From an uncultured Erythrobacter sp. (lineage in GTDB: Bacteria; Pseudomonadota; Alphaproteobacteria; Sphingomonadales; Sphingomonadaceae), in NCBI GenBank assembly GCA_947488755.1, contig CANLAD010000001.1:124001-188000 (forward strand): a stretch of 64,000 bases of DNA, written 5' to 3'. Made by a program: the position numbers and the translations under genes. Positions 39,775-48,312 of this stretch are shown here, in pieces (position 1 is the first letter of the stretch; each line of letters opens with the position of its first letter). The notes below the pieces were generated by a model. It saw only the letters and a list, made by a program, of their open reading frames with translations. It did no database searches and was not told the origin of the DNA.

Positions 39775-40706
39775 GCGGCGTTGCTCCAGTCGAGTACCAT
39801 TTTCAGGCAATCGGGATCGTTGAAGGCCTGCGGATAGGCGTCGAGCGCCTCGCTGGCCGGGCGGCGATGGTCGATCAGGCCATCAAGATCGAGGCGACCG
39901 CTTTCGATCAGTTCGCGGGTCGCGGCGAGGTCTTGCGGCTGCCATTCGGCGGCGATGCGCAGGCGCGCTTCTTTCATGAAGGCTGCCGGGAACGCGAAAT
40001 TCAAGCGCTGCGAATAGAAGCCTGCGAGCACGATCTCGCCGCCTTTGGCGAGGCGCGTAACTAGCTGATCGATGATATCGGCATCGCCGCTCGCATCGTA
40101 GATTGCGCTATAGTCGCGGCGTTCGTCATCATCGGGCGCGACGACCGAATAACCGGTCGCACCGGCGCGGCGGGCGGAATTGGTTTCCCACACCGTCGGC
40201 GCGGGTGCGCCCTTCGCGACGGCAATGCGCGCCAGCAGGCGACCCAGCACTCCGTGGCCGATGATGAGGTCGGGCGCGGTTCCGCCGACGATCGCATGAT
40301 AGGCGGTCGCGGCGAGGGCGCACAGAACGCCGTTTTCGCCAAGCTTTTCGGGAACGGGCAGCGCACGGGCGGCGGGGACGACGAGGCGGTTTGCAGTGCC
40401 GCCGAACAGGCCGCGCGCGCCGCGGAAACAATTGGCGCCGGGCACGAACACCCACTCGCCGATCCGCTCGTTTGCTTCGGCTCCGGCGTCGATGATGCGT
40501 CCGACCGATTCATATCCGGGGACCAGTGGATAACCCATGCCGGGAAATTCGGGCATCTGCCCAGTCCACAGCAGCTTTTCCGTGCCGCTGCTGATCCCGC
40601 TCCAGGCCGTGTCGACTAGGACGTCCGAAACGCCGACCGGTTCAAGCTCGAGCGACCGAAGCGCAAGGCTTTCCGGTTTTTCGAGAATGACCGCAGTCGT
40701 TTCCAT
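39771..40706 (-). CDS. bchC: 3-hydroxyethyl bacteriochlorophyllide a dehydrogenase
   Basis: BchC oxidises the C3 hydroxyethyl group to acetyl, a step specific to bacteriochlorophyll a. The 311-residue protein resembles zinc-type alcohol dehydrogenases without the full zinc set, with [38 protein letters not shown] and [14 protein letters not shown] as NAD(P)-binding core. The ATG at 40706 begins [13 protein letters not shown], the family start; upstream in-frame ATGs lie within the PpsR-controlled promoter. It is the second gene of the superoperon. Confidence 0.95.
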   Translation of the reverse strand: METTAVILEKPESLALRSLELEPVGVSDVLVDTAWSGISSGTEKLLWTGQMPEFPGMGYPLVPGYESVGRIIDAGAEANERIGEWVFVPGANCFRGARGLFGGTANRLVVPAARALPVPEKLGENGVLCALAATAYHAIVGGTAPDLIIGHGVLGRLLARIAVAKGAPAPTVWETNSARRAGATGYSVVAPDDDERRDYSAIYDASGDADIIDQLVTRLAKGGEIVLAGFYSQRLNFAFPAAFMKEARLRIAAEWQPQDLAATRELIESGRLDLDGLIDHRRPASEALDAYPQAFNDPDCLKMVLDWSNAA

Positions 40707-40811
40707 CTCGCACGCTTCCCCTCTCTGGTCCTTCCGACTGCCCTGCCAATCGACTCGGCTGAACGTCAGATGACTTTCACTCATGCGTTTACTACGCCTT
40801 ACAGCATAATG

Positions 40812-40829
40812 TGTCAAACAAAGCGGACA
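40812..40829. promoter_or_regulatory. PpsR box and promoter of bchC
   Basis: TGTCAAACAAAGCGGACA is a perfect TGT-N12-ACA box. On the minus strand its last six bases are TTGACA (40817-40812), followed after 17 bases by TAGTAA (40794-40789), a plausible -35/-10 pair about 75 bases upstream of the bchC ATG. The box abuts the 3' end of crtF, so bchC has its own PpsR-controlled promoter inside the superoperon. Confidence 0.9.
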
Positions 40830-40833
40830 CATT

Positions 40834-40851
40834 TGTCAAACCGTGCTCAAA
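40834..40851. promoter_or_regulatory. Imperfect second PpsR-like site at bchC
   Basis: TGTCAAACCGTGCTCAAA begins with a good half-site but ends AAA instead of ACA. It starts 22 bases from the perfect box, almost the same spacing as the degenerate site at bchG, and overlaps the crtF stop codon. Confidence 0.4.
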
Positions 40852-41980
40852 CGCGTGCGATGACGATGCTTGCGTTTATTGGTTGCGGAGTTGCAATCGG
40901 GCGAGCGCTGGTGAATCCGGCTTGCCGAGTCATGGCGCAGATCTCCTGCGGGCTGCGCGGTCGGCCTGATCCCATCGCCCACAGATACATGCCGAAAAAT
41001 GCCTCTCCCATCGGCTCTGCGCCGGGCATGCGGGCCATTGGTTCGGCGATCAGCAGACGTGCGCCGGGGGCAAGGCTCCTGTGGATATTTGCGAGAAGTG
41101 CGGCAGCGGGTTCATCGTCGTGGTCATGCAAAATTCTCACGAGTGAGACGAAATCGTATCCGACCGGGATCGGGTCATCGAAGAAGTTGCCGGGGTGGGC
41201 CGTGATCCGCTCGGTGCCGAACGCCTCTTCCAGCCCAGCGCCACCGGCCTCGGCGACTTCGGGCAGGTCGAACAGGCCCAATGGCATTTCCGGATAGGCC
41301 GCGCCGATGCGAGCCAGAAACGCCCCGTGCCCCCCGCCCACATCAAGCAGCCGCGCGCCTTTCGGAAAGCGATAGGACGCAAGCACCTGATCGGCGACAA
41401 AGTGCTGCGAAGCGGCCATGAGCTGCGAATATTCGCCCGTTTCGCTCCCCGCTTCGCCTGCTCCATGCAGCGCGCCCGCGTAGGACCAATAGCGCGACAG
41501 GCCGGTCGGCTCCTTCCGGTCGCGCCGCAAAAGATCGACCGGATCGGCGAGGTCGAGGTAGAGCAAATGGTGGTGACGGATCATCGCCTGCGCGCCCTTG
41601 TCAGCGGCGAGGACTGCGCCCTGTTCGCCGAGCATCCACTGGTCCTCGCCCGCCTCCTCAGACAGCCGGAGCGTACGACCGGCCCGCAACAGCGTCAGCG
41701 CCGCATCCCCACTCAGGTCGATTGCCTGCGCGATCTCGCGATGGCCGAGCGGACCTTGTTGGAGCGTCTCGAACAGTCCGCTTTCGACATAGGCGCGCAG
41801 CACCTGAGAATAGGCGAAGCCAGCCAGTATATCGAACGCACCGCTCGCGCGGTCCCTGGCAATGCGCCGGACAAGCGGGAGTTTCGCGGCCCAGTGCTGA
41901 AAGCGCGGGCTTGCAAAAACCGCATTGCGGCGCGCGATCCAGCGCACCTTCCATGAGCGCTTTACAGGGGCGGAATTCAC
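40847..41980 (-). CDS. crtF: Hydroxyneurosporene/demethylspheroidene O-methyltransferase
   Basis: CrtF methylates the 1-hydroxy group of acyclic carotenoids using S-adenosylmethionine. The 377-residue protein has an N-terminal dimerisation helix region, LLDVGGGHGAFLARIGAAYP as the SAM motif, GLFDLPEVAE, and a catalytic His-containing VRILHDHDDE segment, as in plant-type O-methyltransferases. I propose the GTG at 41980; the upstream ATG (42028) overlaps the PpsR box and is unlikely. crtF heads the superoperon and is divergent from crtD. Confidence 0.9.
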   Translation of the reverse strand: MNSAPVKRSWKVRWIARRNAVFASPRFQHWAAKLPLVRRIARDRASGAFDILAGFAYSQVLRAYVESGLFETLQQGPLGHREIAQAIDLSGDAALTLLRAGRTLRLSEEAGEDQWMLGEQGAVLAADKGAQAMIRHHHLLYLDLADPVDLLRRDRKEPTGLSRYWSYAGALHGAGEAGSETGEYSQLMAASQHFVADQVLASYRFPKGARLLDVGGGHGAFLARIGAAYPEMPLGLFDLPEVAEAGGAGLEEAFGTERITAHPGNFFDDPIPVGYDFVSLVRILHDHDDEPAAALLANIHRSLAPGARLLIAEPMARMPGAEPMGEAFFGMYLWAMGSGRPRSPQEICAMTRQAGFTSARPIATPQPINASIVIARV

Positions 41981-42007
41981 GGCTTGGTTCGATTGTCGAT
42001 AATCATA

Positions 42008-42025
42008 TGTCCAAACAGTTGGACA
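42008..42025. promoter_or_regulatory. PpsR box between crtF and crtD
   Basis: TGTCCAAACAGTTGGACA is a perfect TGT-N12-ACA box with longer dyad symmetry (TGTCCAA/TTGGACA). It lies 28 bases from the crtF GTG and 84 bases from the crtD ATG, so one site may serve both divergent carotenoid promoters. No clear -35/-10 pair was found beside it. Confidence 0.88.
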
Positions 42026-42108
42026 CATGATACAGTCACGTCAATCCGATTGTCGGTTTGTGGCTGGATCGCTGCTAGACAATCGGGCGCTAGGGAGCGG
42101 ATTGCGGC

Positions 42109-43674
42109 ATGGGCGGGAGCGTCATCGTCATCGGAGCGGGCATCGGAGGGCTGGCAAGCGCCGCCCGCCTCGCCGCGCGCGGGCATGACGTCACGCTGAT
42201 CGAGAAAGAAGCGAGCGTCGGCGGAAAAGCGCGCCGCGTCGAAGTCGACGGGCAACCGGTCGATGCCGGGCCAACCGTTTTCACCATGCGCGACGTGTTC
42301 GACGATCTGTTCCGACAATGCAGCACGCGGCTCGAAGATCATGTATCCGTCCGCCGCGCCGAAGTGGTCGCGCGGCACGCATGGAGCGAGAGAGAGCGAC
42401 TCGACCTGTTCGCCGATCCGCGTCGCAGCGAAGAGGCGATCGGCGATTTTGCCGGAGCGGACGCCGCGAGGGGCTACCGCGCCTTCCGTCTCGAAACCCG
42501 GCGGATGTACGATATCCTGAACGAGCCGATGATGCGGGGCGACAATGTCAGCACCCCGTTGCCGCTGCTGTGGCGGATTGGGCTGTGGCGCTTTGACGCA
42601 TTTGCCGCGATGCGCCCGCACCAGAATATGTGGCGCGCGCTGGGCAAGTTCTTCCCCGACCCACGCTTGCAACAGCTGTTCGGGCGGTATGCGACCTATT
42701 GCGGCTCTTCGCCGTTTGCCGCGCCTGCGACGTTAATGCTGATCGCGCATGTTGAGGCGACCGGGGTGTGGCTGATCGACGGTGGTATTCACGCGCTCGC
42801 CGAAGCGATCCGCCAAGTGGGCGAGAGCAAGGGCGTGCGCACGCGGCTGAACACACCGGTGACCGCGATCACCACCGATACGCGCGGCAGAGCCAACGGC
42901 GTTGAACTCGCCAGTGGCGAACGGATCGCAGCCGATGCGGTGATCTGCAACGCCGATCCGGGCGCTCTCGCCAGCGGACGGTTTGGCGAGGGTGCGCGGC
43001 GCTCGGTGCGTCCGCTCGCGCCTCAGAAACGCTCGCTTTCGGCGATGGTATGGTTCGCCCACGCCGAGACGGCCGGCTTCGATCTGTCACATCACAATGT
43101 CTTCTTCTCGCGCGATTATCCGCGCGAATTCGAGCAAATCGGGAACGACATCACGCCCAGTGAGCCGACCGTCTATGTCTGTGCGCAGGACCGGGGTGGC
43201 CACCTTTCATCTGCTTCGCCGGATCGGCGCGAGCGCATGCAGATCATCGTCAACGCGCCCGCCAATGGCGACACCCATTCCTATCCACCGCAGGAGATCG
43301 AACAATGCACGCAAGCGATGAGGAGCACGCTGCAGCGCTGCGGTCTGACGCTGGAGTCGGACATGCCATGCAAGGTGGCGAGCCCGGCGGAGTGGGAACG
43401 GCTGTTCCCGGGCACCGGCGGCGCCCTTTATGGCAGAGCGTCGCACGGCTCGGCGGCTTCTTTCCTGAGGCAGGGGCCGCGCACGCGCATGGCGGGACTC
43501 TATTGCGCGGGCGGCGCGACGCACCCTTCAGCCGGGGTCCCGATGGCCGCCTTGTCCGGGCTGCTCGCAGCGAAGAAGGTCGACGCGGACCTCGCTTCAA
43601 CGAAGACGTCCCGCCCGGTGGCTATTCCTGGTGGTACATCGATGCGATCAGCGAAGACGGGCGTCACGGGCTGA
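42109..43674 (+). CDS. crtD: Carotenoid 3,4-desaturase CrtD
   Basis: CrtD introduces the 3,4 double bond into 1-hydroxy-carotenoids. The 521-residue flavoprotein is a CrtI-family desaturase: FAD fold VIVIGAGIGGLASAARLAARGHDVTLIE, then VGGKARRVEVDG and PVDAGPTVFTMRDVF, and a C-terminal motif GLYCAGGATHPSAGVPMAALSG. The ATG at 42109 has GGGAG upstream. The usual CrtD C-terminus is reached near codon 490; about 30 more residues of unfamiliar sequence read into the start of crtC before the stop. Confidence 0.92.
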   Translation: MGGSVIVIGAGIGGLASAARLAARGHDVTLIEKEASVGGKARRVEVDGQPVDAGPTVFTMRDVFDDLFRQCSTRLEDHVSVRRAEVVARHAWSERERLDLFADPRRSEEAIGDFAGADAARGYRAFRLETRRMYDILNEPMMRGDNVSTPLPLLWRIGLWRFDAFAAMRPHQNMWRALGKFFPDPRLQQLFGRYATYCGSSPFAAPATLMLIAHVEATGVWLIDGGIHALAEAIRQVGESKGVRTRLNTPVTAITTDTRGRANGVELASGERIAADAVICNADPGALASGRFGEGARRSVRPLAPQKRSLSAMVWFAHAETAGFDLSHHNVFFSRDYPREFEQIGNDITPSEPTVYVCAQDRGGHLSSASPDRRERMQIIVNAPANGDTHSYPPQEIEQCTQAMRSTLQRCGLTLESDMPCKVASPAEWERLFPGTGGALYGRASHGSAASFLRQGPRTRMAGLYCAGGATHPSAGVPMAALSGLLAAKKVDADLASTKTSRPVAIPGGTSMRSAKTGVTG

Positions 43675-44513
43675 CGATAATTGCGTTTCTGGGCAGCGTG
43701 TTCTCGCCCTATTACAAGGCCAGCGGCAGAGGCGATCCGATCAATCATTCCTGCCTGAACGTCGCGCTTTATGGCCCGAATCATCGCTGGGTGATGACCG
43801 AGCGCCCGAGCGCGGATGTCAGCCGCGATGCCCAAAATCTCCAGATCGGGCCGAGCGCGGTGCGGTGGGATGGCAATGTGCTGGAGATCGAGGTGGAGGA
43901 GCGCGACACCCGCCTGTTCAATCCGTTTCACCGTCCCGTGCGCGGCAAGGTTCGCGTGCATCCCGAAGCGCTCAACCCCGCCAGCTTCGCGCTGGACCCG
44001 CGCGAGGATCACATCTGGCACTGCATGGCCCCGCGCGCGCGGATTGAAGTCGAAATGGAAGAGCCGGGCCTATCGTGGTCGGGCAGCGGATATTTCGATC
44101 ACAATCGCGGGCGCGAACCGCTGGAAAAGGGCTTTCGCACCTGGCATTGGTCGCGCGCGCACATGAAGCGCGGGGCAGTCGTCTGCTATGAGGGCGAGCG
44201 CGGCGACGGATCGGTCTTCGCCAGCGCCATCCGCTTCGACCGCGAAGGTATTCCCAGCGAAGTCGATTTGCCCGCGATCGCGTCATTGCCGCGCAGTCGC
44301 TGGCAGGTCGAACGCCGCACCCGGTCCGAAATTGGCGTCGCGAAAGTGCGCCGGACCTGGGAGGACACGCCCTTCTACGCCCGCTCCGAGCTATCGTCGA
44401 AACTGTTTGGAGAGGAAGTCGTCGCGGTGCAGGAAAGCCTCGACATGCGGCGGTTTGCCTCACCAGCCGTGCAATTCATGCTGCCGTTCCGGATGCCGCG
44501 CAGCACGGCTTAG
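43503..44513 (+). CDS. crtC: Carotenoid 1,2-hydratase CrtC, start uncertain
   Basis: CrtC adds water to the 1,2 double bond of acyclic carotenoids (neurosporene, lycopene). The conserved part is clear: VPPGGYSWWYIDAISEDGRHG, IIAFLGSVFSPYYK, NHSCLNVALYGP, then FDHNRGREPLE and FRTWHWSRAHMKRG. The start is not clear. The conserved core begins near 43590, inside the 3' end of crtD, and the only nearby upstream start codon in frame is TTG at 43503; the next is an ATG at 43368. No ATG or GTG lies in between. The first ~30 residues from the TTG are Arg-rich and unlike the family. An unusual start, frameshift or sequence error is possible. Confidence 0.85.
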   Translation: MRGRRDAPFSRGPDGRLVRAARSEEGRRGPRFNEDVPPGGYSWWYIDAISEDGRHGLTIIAFLGSVFSPYYKASGRGDPINHSCLNVALYGPNHRWVMTERPSADVSRDAQNLQIGPSAVRWDGNVLEIEVEERDTRLFNPFHRPVRGKVRVHPEALNPASFALDPREDHIWHCMAPRARIEVEMEEPGLSWSGSGYFDHNRGREPLEKGFRTWHWSRAHMKRGAVVCYEGERGDGSVFASAIRFDREGIPSEVDLPAIASLPRSRWQVERRTRSEIGVAKVRRTWEDTPFYARSELSSKLFGEEVVAVQESLDMRRFASPAVQFMLPFRMPRSTA

Positions 44514-44517
44514 ACCG

Positions 44518-44673
44518 TTAGGCGTCTTCGCCGCGCGACGTTTCGGCTTCGCGAGCTTCGCGCGCGGCGCGGTCGCGTTTGAGCTCGCGATCCATCTTGA
44601 AATATTGCCACAGGCCGATGCCCAGCGCGAGGCCGAAGAACGCCACCAGCTCGATCAGGACGAAATGTTCCAT
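44518..44673 (-). CDS. 51-residue single-span membrane protein downstream of bchO
   Basis: This short gene is revealed by translating the gap after bchO. The protein starts MEHFVLIELVAFFGLALGIG, a hydrophobic helix (residues 4-24), followed by LWQYFKMDRELKRDRAAREA and a charged, Arg/Glu-rich tail that looks coiled-coil-like. It begins 5 bases after the bchO stop and ends 4 bases from the convergent crtC stop. Small proteins with an N-terminal anchor and charged tail occur in respiratory and photosynthetic complexes, but I recognise no family. Function unknown. Confidence 0.7.
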   Translation of the reverse strand: MEHFVLIELVAFFGLALGIGLWQYFKMDRELKRDRAAREAREAETSRGEDA

Positions 44674-44678
44674 GCGTT

Positions 44679-45569
44679 TTACCCGTCGGTGAAACCAGAG
44701 TGCGCGGCGAATGTCTTGATCCGCTCAGCGACTTTGGCCGGAGCCTCTTCATGCGCTAGATGGCCGTAACCGTCCAGCACGTCGAGCCGCGAGTTGCGAA
44801 GCCAGCCATTTGCCTCGCGCGCCCAGTCGAGCGGGATTGCCGCATCGTTGTCGGAATGGATCAGCAGCACCGGATTTTCGACGTCCTGAATGCGGGTGCG
44901 CAGGGTCGGCAAATCCCAGTTCGCCATCATCGCCAGCGCACCTTCGGTATGGCGCGAGTTTTCGAGCAGCGCGGAATAACACGCCATACCCTTCGCATCG
45001 ATCCGTGAATTGGTTGCACGGGTCAGGAAGCGGTCGGTGTCCCCGCTAAGGCTCGCAAGCCCTGAAAACACGCGCGGGACCAGCGGGTTGACGAACAGCA
45101 GCTTCGCCATCGCGGGAAACATCTGCGCGGTCGGGCCGGGGAAGGGGCGCAGGGCAGAGTTAAGGCCGACGATCGGTCCGGCAAAGGCGTGGTCGAGCGA
45201 CAATTGCAGCGCGAGCGCCGCTCCGGCGGAATGCCCGACGACGATGTCCGGCGTGAAAGCGAGCTTTGATTGTAGCGCGGCGAGTGACGCGGCCATGCGG
45301 GGCAGCGACATATCGTCCGGGGGATGCCCGGTGGTGAAGGCATGGCGCGGCAGATCGGGCGCGAGGACGTCATGGTCCTCCGCGAGCAGCGGCATTAGCC
45401 CGCGCCAGCTATGGACCGAAGCCCCTGTGCCGTGGAGCAACAGCAGCTTGGGCCTGCCGTTCTCGCCCATCCGCTGAACATGCCAGGTGACGCCTTTGAC
45501 CGGCTCGAAGCTACTGGCGTCGCGATGCGGCCAGATGCGTCCCTCGCGATCCCAGCGCAGCGTGCTCAT
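44679..45569 (-). CDS. bchO: Mg-chelatase-associated alpha/beta hydrolase BchO
   Basis: BchO is a hydrolase-fold protein always found with bchI and bchD; its reaction is unknown. The 296-residue protein has the oxyanion loop LLLHGTGASVHSWRGL, the nucleophile elbow VVGHSAGAALAL (Ser), an acid in IHSDNDAAIPLDWA and a C-terminal His in GYGHLAHEEAP. The ATG overlaps the bchD stop (ATGA). It lies upstream of the small 51-residue gene in the bchIDO unit. Confidence 0.93.
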   Translation of the reverse strand: MSTLRWDREGRIWPHRDASSFEPVKGVTWHVQRMGENGRPKLLLLHGTGASVHSWRGLMPLLAEDHDVLAPDLPRHAFTTGHPPDDMSLPRMAASLAALQSKLAFTPDIVVGHSAGAALALQLSLDHAFAGPIVGLNSALRPFPGPTAQMFPAMAKLLFVNPLVPRVFSGLASLSGDTDRFLTRATNSRIDAKGMACYSALLENSRHTEGALAMMANWDLPTLRTRIQDVENPVLLIHSDNDAAIPLDWAREANGWLRNSRLDVLDGYGHLAHEEAPAKVAERIKTFAAHSGFTDG

Positions 45570-47251
45570 GGCGCGACTCCCGCTGTGCCGATCGTGCGCA
45601 CCGCATCGGCCAGCGCCTTTGCATCGGCGCGCGGAAGGGCCAGGTAACGCGCGTTCATCGCGCCCGCCAGCGCCGGACCTTCGCGTCCGGGCCGTGCGGA
45701 AATGTCGATCACTAGCGCATCGATCCCTTCGCGGGCGATGGCCTTGGCGCTGGCCTCGGCATCCTCGCCCGCCTGCTTGCGCCCAGGAGAGCCGTCAGCG
45801 CCGATATTCGCACGGCCATCGGTCAACACGACCAGGCTCGGTGTGCGACCGCGTGCGGTCACCGAGCGCGCGGTTTCGCGCGCGGCGTCGAGGCCGATGG
45901 CGAGCGGTGTTCCCCCGCCGCCGGGCAGCTCGCCCAGCGCCCGCCGAGCGCGAGTGAGCGAGCGGGTGGGCGGCAGGAGCAATTCCGCCTCGGTCCCGCG
46001 AAAGGCTATCAGCGCGACCTGGCTGCGGGTGACGTAGGCTTGGCTGAGCATGAGTTCTACAGCACCCTTGGCTTCCGCCAGCCGCGCGGCGGCGGCGGAG
46101 CCGGAGGCGTCGACCGCGAAGATCGTGACCCGCGCGGCGCGCTCCTCGAACCGGCGAACGCGCAGATCGTCCTTGCGCATGATGATTGGCGCATCGGCAT
46201 CGACCCCGCGTTCGCGCCGACGCACGGCCTGCCACGGAACGGCGGCGCGCAGCGTGTCGATCAGGGCGAGCCGCGCACCCCCGCGCGGCATCCCCGGGCG
46301 CGCGCCCAGCGGCTTGCCGCGTAGCCCAGACTTACGCTTGCGGCCCGACCCACTGCCACCCGAGCGGCGCGGCGCGTTGCGTTGCGTGAGTTGCGCGAGC
46401 AGATCGGCGGGAATGGCAGCAGCGGCGGCTTCGATCATGCGGTCTTCGAGCGTCTGTTCGGTGGTGTCGTTGTCTCCATCGCCGCGCTCGCGATTCTCCG
46501 GCGGAGGAGGCGCTTGCTCGTCGGGTGGCTCATCGTCGGGAGGTGGAGGCAATTGGGTCGCGCGTGGAGCGATCACCAGCCGCATGGCCGCTTCCAGATC
46601 CTCCCGCGCGACCGTCTCGCGCTCGCACAACGCCGCATGGGCACGCGCCGCCTGCGCTGCGAACAGCAGCGGCCGGGAGGAATGCACGCCGAGCGCTGCG
46701 GCACCGGATGCAAGAGCAGTAAGCGCCGCGTCGTCGAGCGGTGCGACGTTCTCGGTGTTGCCGGGTGACGGTGCCAGTTCAACCGGCCCGCGCTCACGCG
46801 ATGCCGACAGATCACAATAAAACGCCACCCGGTCGAGCAGAGTTGTCGGTGGCGCATCGTCAGGCTCGATCCCGTCATCGAGCAGCACAAAGGCGACTTC
46901 CCCTTCGTCCAGCGCCTGCGCCAGCCGCCCGGCGATGGCATCGTCGAGCCGCTCGGCCATCGGTACGATCAGTACGCCGCCTACCGCTTCGGCAAGCAGG
47001 CCCGGGGTTTCGATCGGGCGACCGGCGGCAAGGCTTGCCGTGATGTCGATCCCGCCATTCAGCCGCGTTTCGTCGACGTGGCCGGGCAGGCGGCGGCACG
47101 GCAACGCGGCCTGTAGCGCATCCACCAGAGCATCGCGCGCCGGGGATCCTCCGCGCAGGACCAGCCCGCCGAATTGTGCGGGGGAGGAGGCGAACAGGCG
47201 AGCGGCGAGCAGCGCATCGTCGAGCGGGTCGCGATCGCCGGGCGGCGTCAT
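45566..47251 (-). CDS. bchD: Magnesium chelatase subunit D
   Basis: BchD joins BchI in the AAA+ ring that drives Mg insertion by BchH. The 561-residue protein has a degenerate AAA+ region (residues 1 to about 230, without a good Walker A), a Pro/Asp/Glu-rich linker (PPPPDDEPPDEQAPPPPENR, about 240-275), a basic segment and a C-terminal von Willebrand A domain with the MIDAS start FAVDASGSAA and VVLTDGRANIG. The ATG at 47251 overlaps the bchI stop (ATGA); the frame is open upstream only because it runs inside bchI. Confidence 0.95.
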   Translation of the reverse strand: MTPPGDRDPLDDALLAARLFASSPAQFGGLVLRGGSPARDALVDALQAALPCRRLPGHVDETRLNGGIDITASLAAGRPIETPGLLAEAVGGVLIVPMAERLDDAIAGRLAQALDEGEVAFVLLDDGIEPDDAPPTTLLDRVAFYCDLSASRERGPVELAPSPGNTENVAPLDDAALTALASGAAALGVHSSRPLLFAAQAARAHAALCERETVAREDLEAAMRLVIAPRATQLPPPPDDEPPDEQAPPPPENRERGDGDNDTTEQTLEDRMIEAAAAAIPADLLAQLTQRNAPRRSGGSGSGRKRKSGLRGKPLGARPGMPRGGARLALIDTLRAAVPWQAVRRRERGVDADAPIIMRKDDLRVRRFEERAARVTIFAVDASGSAAAARLAEAKGAVELMLSQAYVTRSQVALIAFRGTEAELLLPPTRSLTRARRALGELPGGGGTPLAIGLDAARETARSVTARGRTPSLVVLTDGRANIGADGSPGRKQAGEDAEASAKAIAREGIDALVIDISARPGREGPALAGAMNARYLALPRADAKALADAVRTIGTAGVAP

Positions 47252-48249
47252 CCGAACAGTTCTTCGATCGCGCGCTCGATCCGCACGCTCGACCCCGTCT
47301 CGTCGAGAACGTCGCGGCGCAGACGATGCCGCAGAGCCGACGGCGCCACCGCAATCATATGCTCGCGCCGCACCTTCTGCGCGCCTTCCAGCGCGGCCAG
47401 CGCCCTTGCTGCGCGCATCAAGGTGAGTTCGCCGCGCAAGCCATCCGCACCCACGGCAAGACACAGATGCGCGGCATCGGTCAGCACGTCGTCGCCCGGC
47501 GTCAGCTTGGCGAGCCTGGTCTTGCCGCGTGCGATGCGTTTGAGGATTTTTTCGTCCTCGTCGGCCCACTTCGCCGCGAAGGCATCCGGATCCGCCTCCT
47601 GCGCAGCGCAGCGGCGCATGATTTCGACCCGCGTTTCGATCTCGGTCGGCGTGCTGACATCGACCGACAGGCCGAACCGGTCGAGCAATTGCGGGCGCAG
47701 CTCGCCTTCCTCAGGATTGCCGCTGCCAATCAGCACGAACTTGGCCGGATGGCGGACCGACAGCCCCTCGCGCTCGACCACATTCTCGCCCGAGGCGGCG
47801 ACGTCGAGCAGCAGATCGACCAGATGATCTTCGAGCAGGTTGATTTCGTCGATATAGAGAAACCCGCGATGCGCCTTGGCCAGCAGGCCGGGCTCGAACG
47901 ACTTCTCGCCCGCTCTCAAGGCACGCTCGAGGTCGAGCGAGCCGACCACCCGGTCCTCGGTGGCGCCAAGGGGCAGATCGACGAACGGCACGGCGCGCTT
48001 GCGCATGGGGCCGGTGCCGCAAACGTCGGGATAGCGCTCCTGATCCTCTTTGGAGCAGCCATACGGGCAGTCCTTGATCGCGGAGATCGGAGGGAGGAGC
48101 CCGGCGAGCGCGCGCGCCGCGGTCGATTTGCCGGTGCCGCGATCGCCGAACACCATGACGCCGCCGACCGACGGGTCGACCGCCGCGATCAGCAGCGCCT
48201 GTTTCATCTCGTCCTGACCGACGATGGCGGAGAAGGGGAAGCGGGCCAT
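47248..48249 (-). CDS. bchI: Magnesium chelatase ATPase subunit I
   Basis: BchI is the active AAA+ ATPase of the Mg-chelatase. The 333-residue protein has [20 protein letters not shown], Walker A [15 protein letters not shown], Walker B in [13 protein letters not shown], and sensor segment [24 protein letters not shown]-like residues. An AAAGG ribosome site lies before the ATG. It heads the bchI-bchD-bchO unit, whose PpsR box sits 46 bases upstream, overlapping the iron permease gene. Confidence 0.97.
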   Translation of the reverse strand: [333 protein letters not shown]

Positions 48250-48294
48250 ATCGCGCAGCCTTTTGAACGCTCACCGGCGATGGGACAAGCGTAG

Positions 48295-48312
48295 TGTCAA
48301 TCCTTCGTGACA
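48295..48312. promoter_or_regulatory. PpsR box of the bchIDO operon, inside the end of fbpB
   Basis: TGTCAATCCTTCGTGACA is a perfect TGT-N12-ACA box. On the minus strand its end is TTGACA (48300-48295), the possible -35 element of bchI; the hexamer 17 bases on (CCGGTG) is a poor -10. Bases 48297-48312 also encode the last codons and stop of fbpB, so the regulatory site is shared with coding sequence. Confidence 0.82.

Noticed and set aside
41981..42028. Extended crtF start at 42028
   Set aside because: It overlaps the PpsR box and adds residues unlike the family.
43503..43674. Programmed -1 frameshift joining crtD to crtC
   Set aside because: No X-XXY-YYZ slippery heptamer or following stem was found in the overlap; a rare start or sequence change is simpler.
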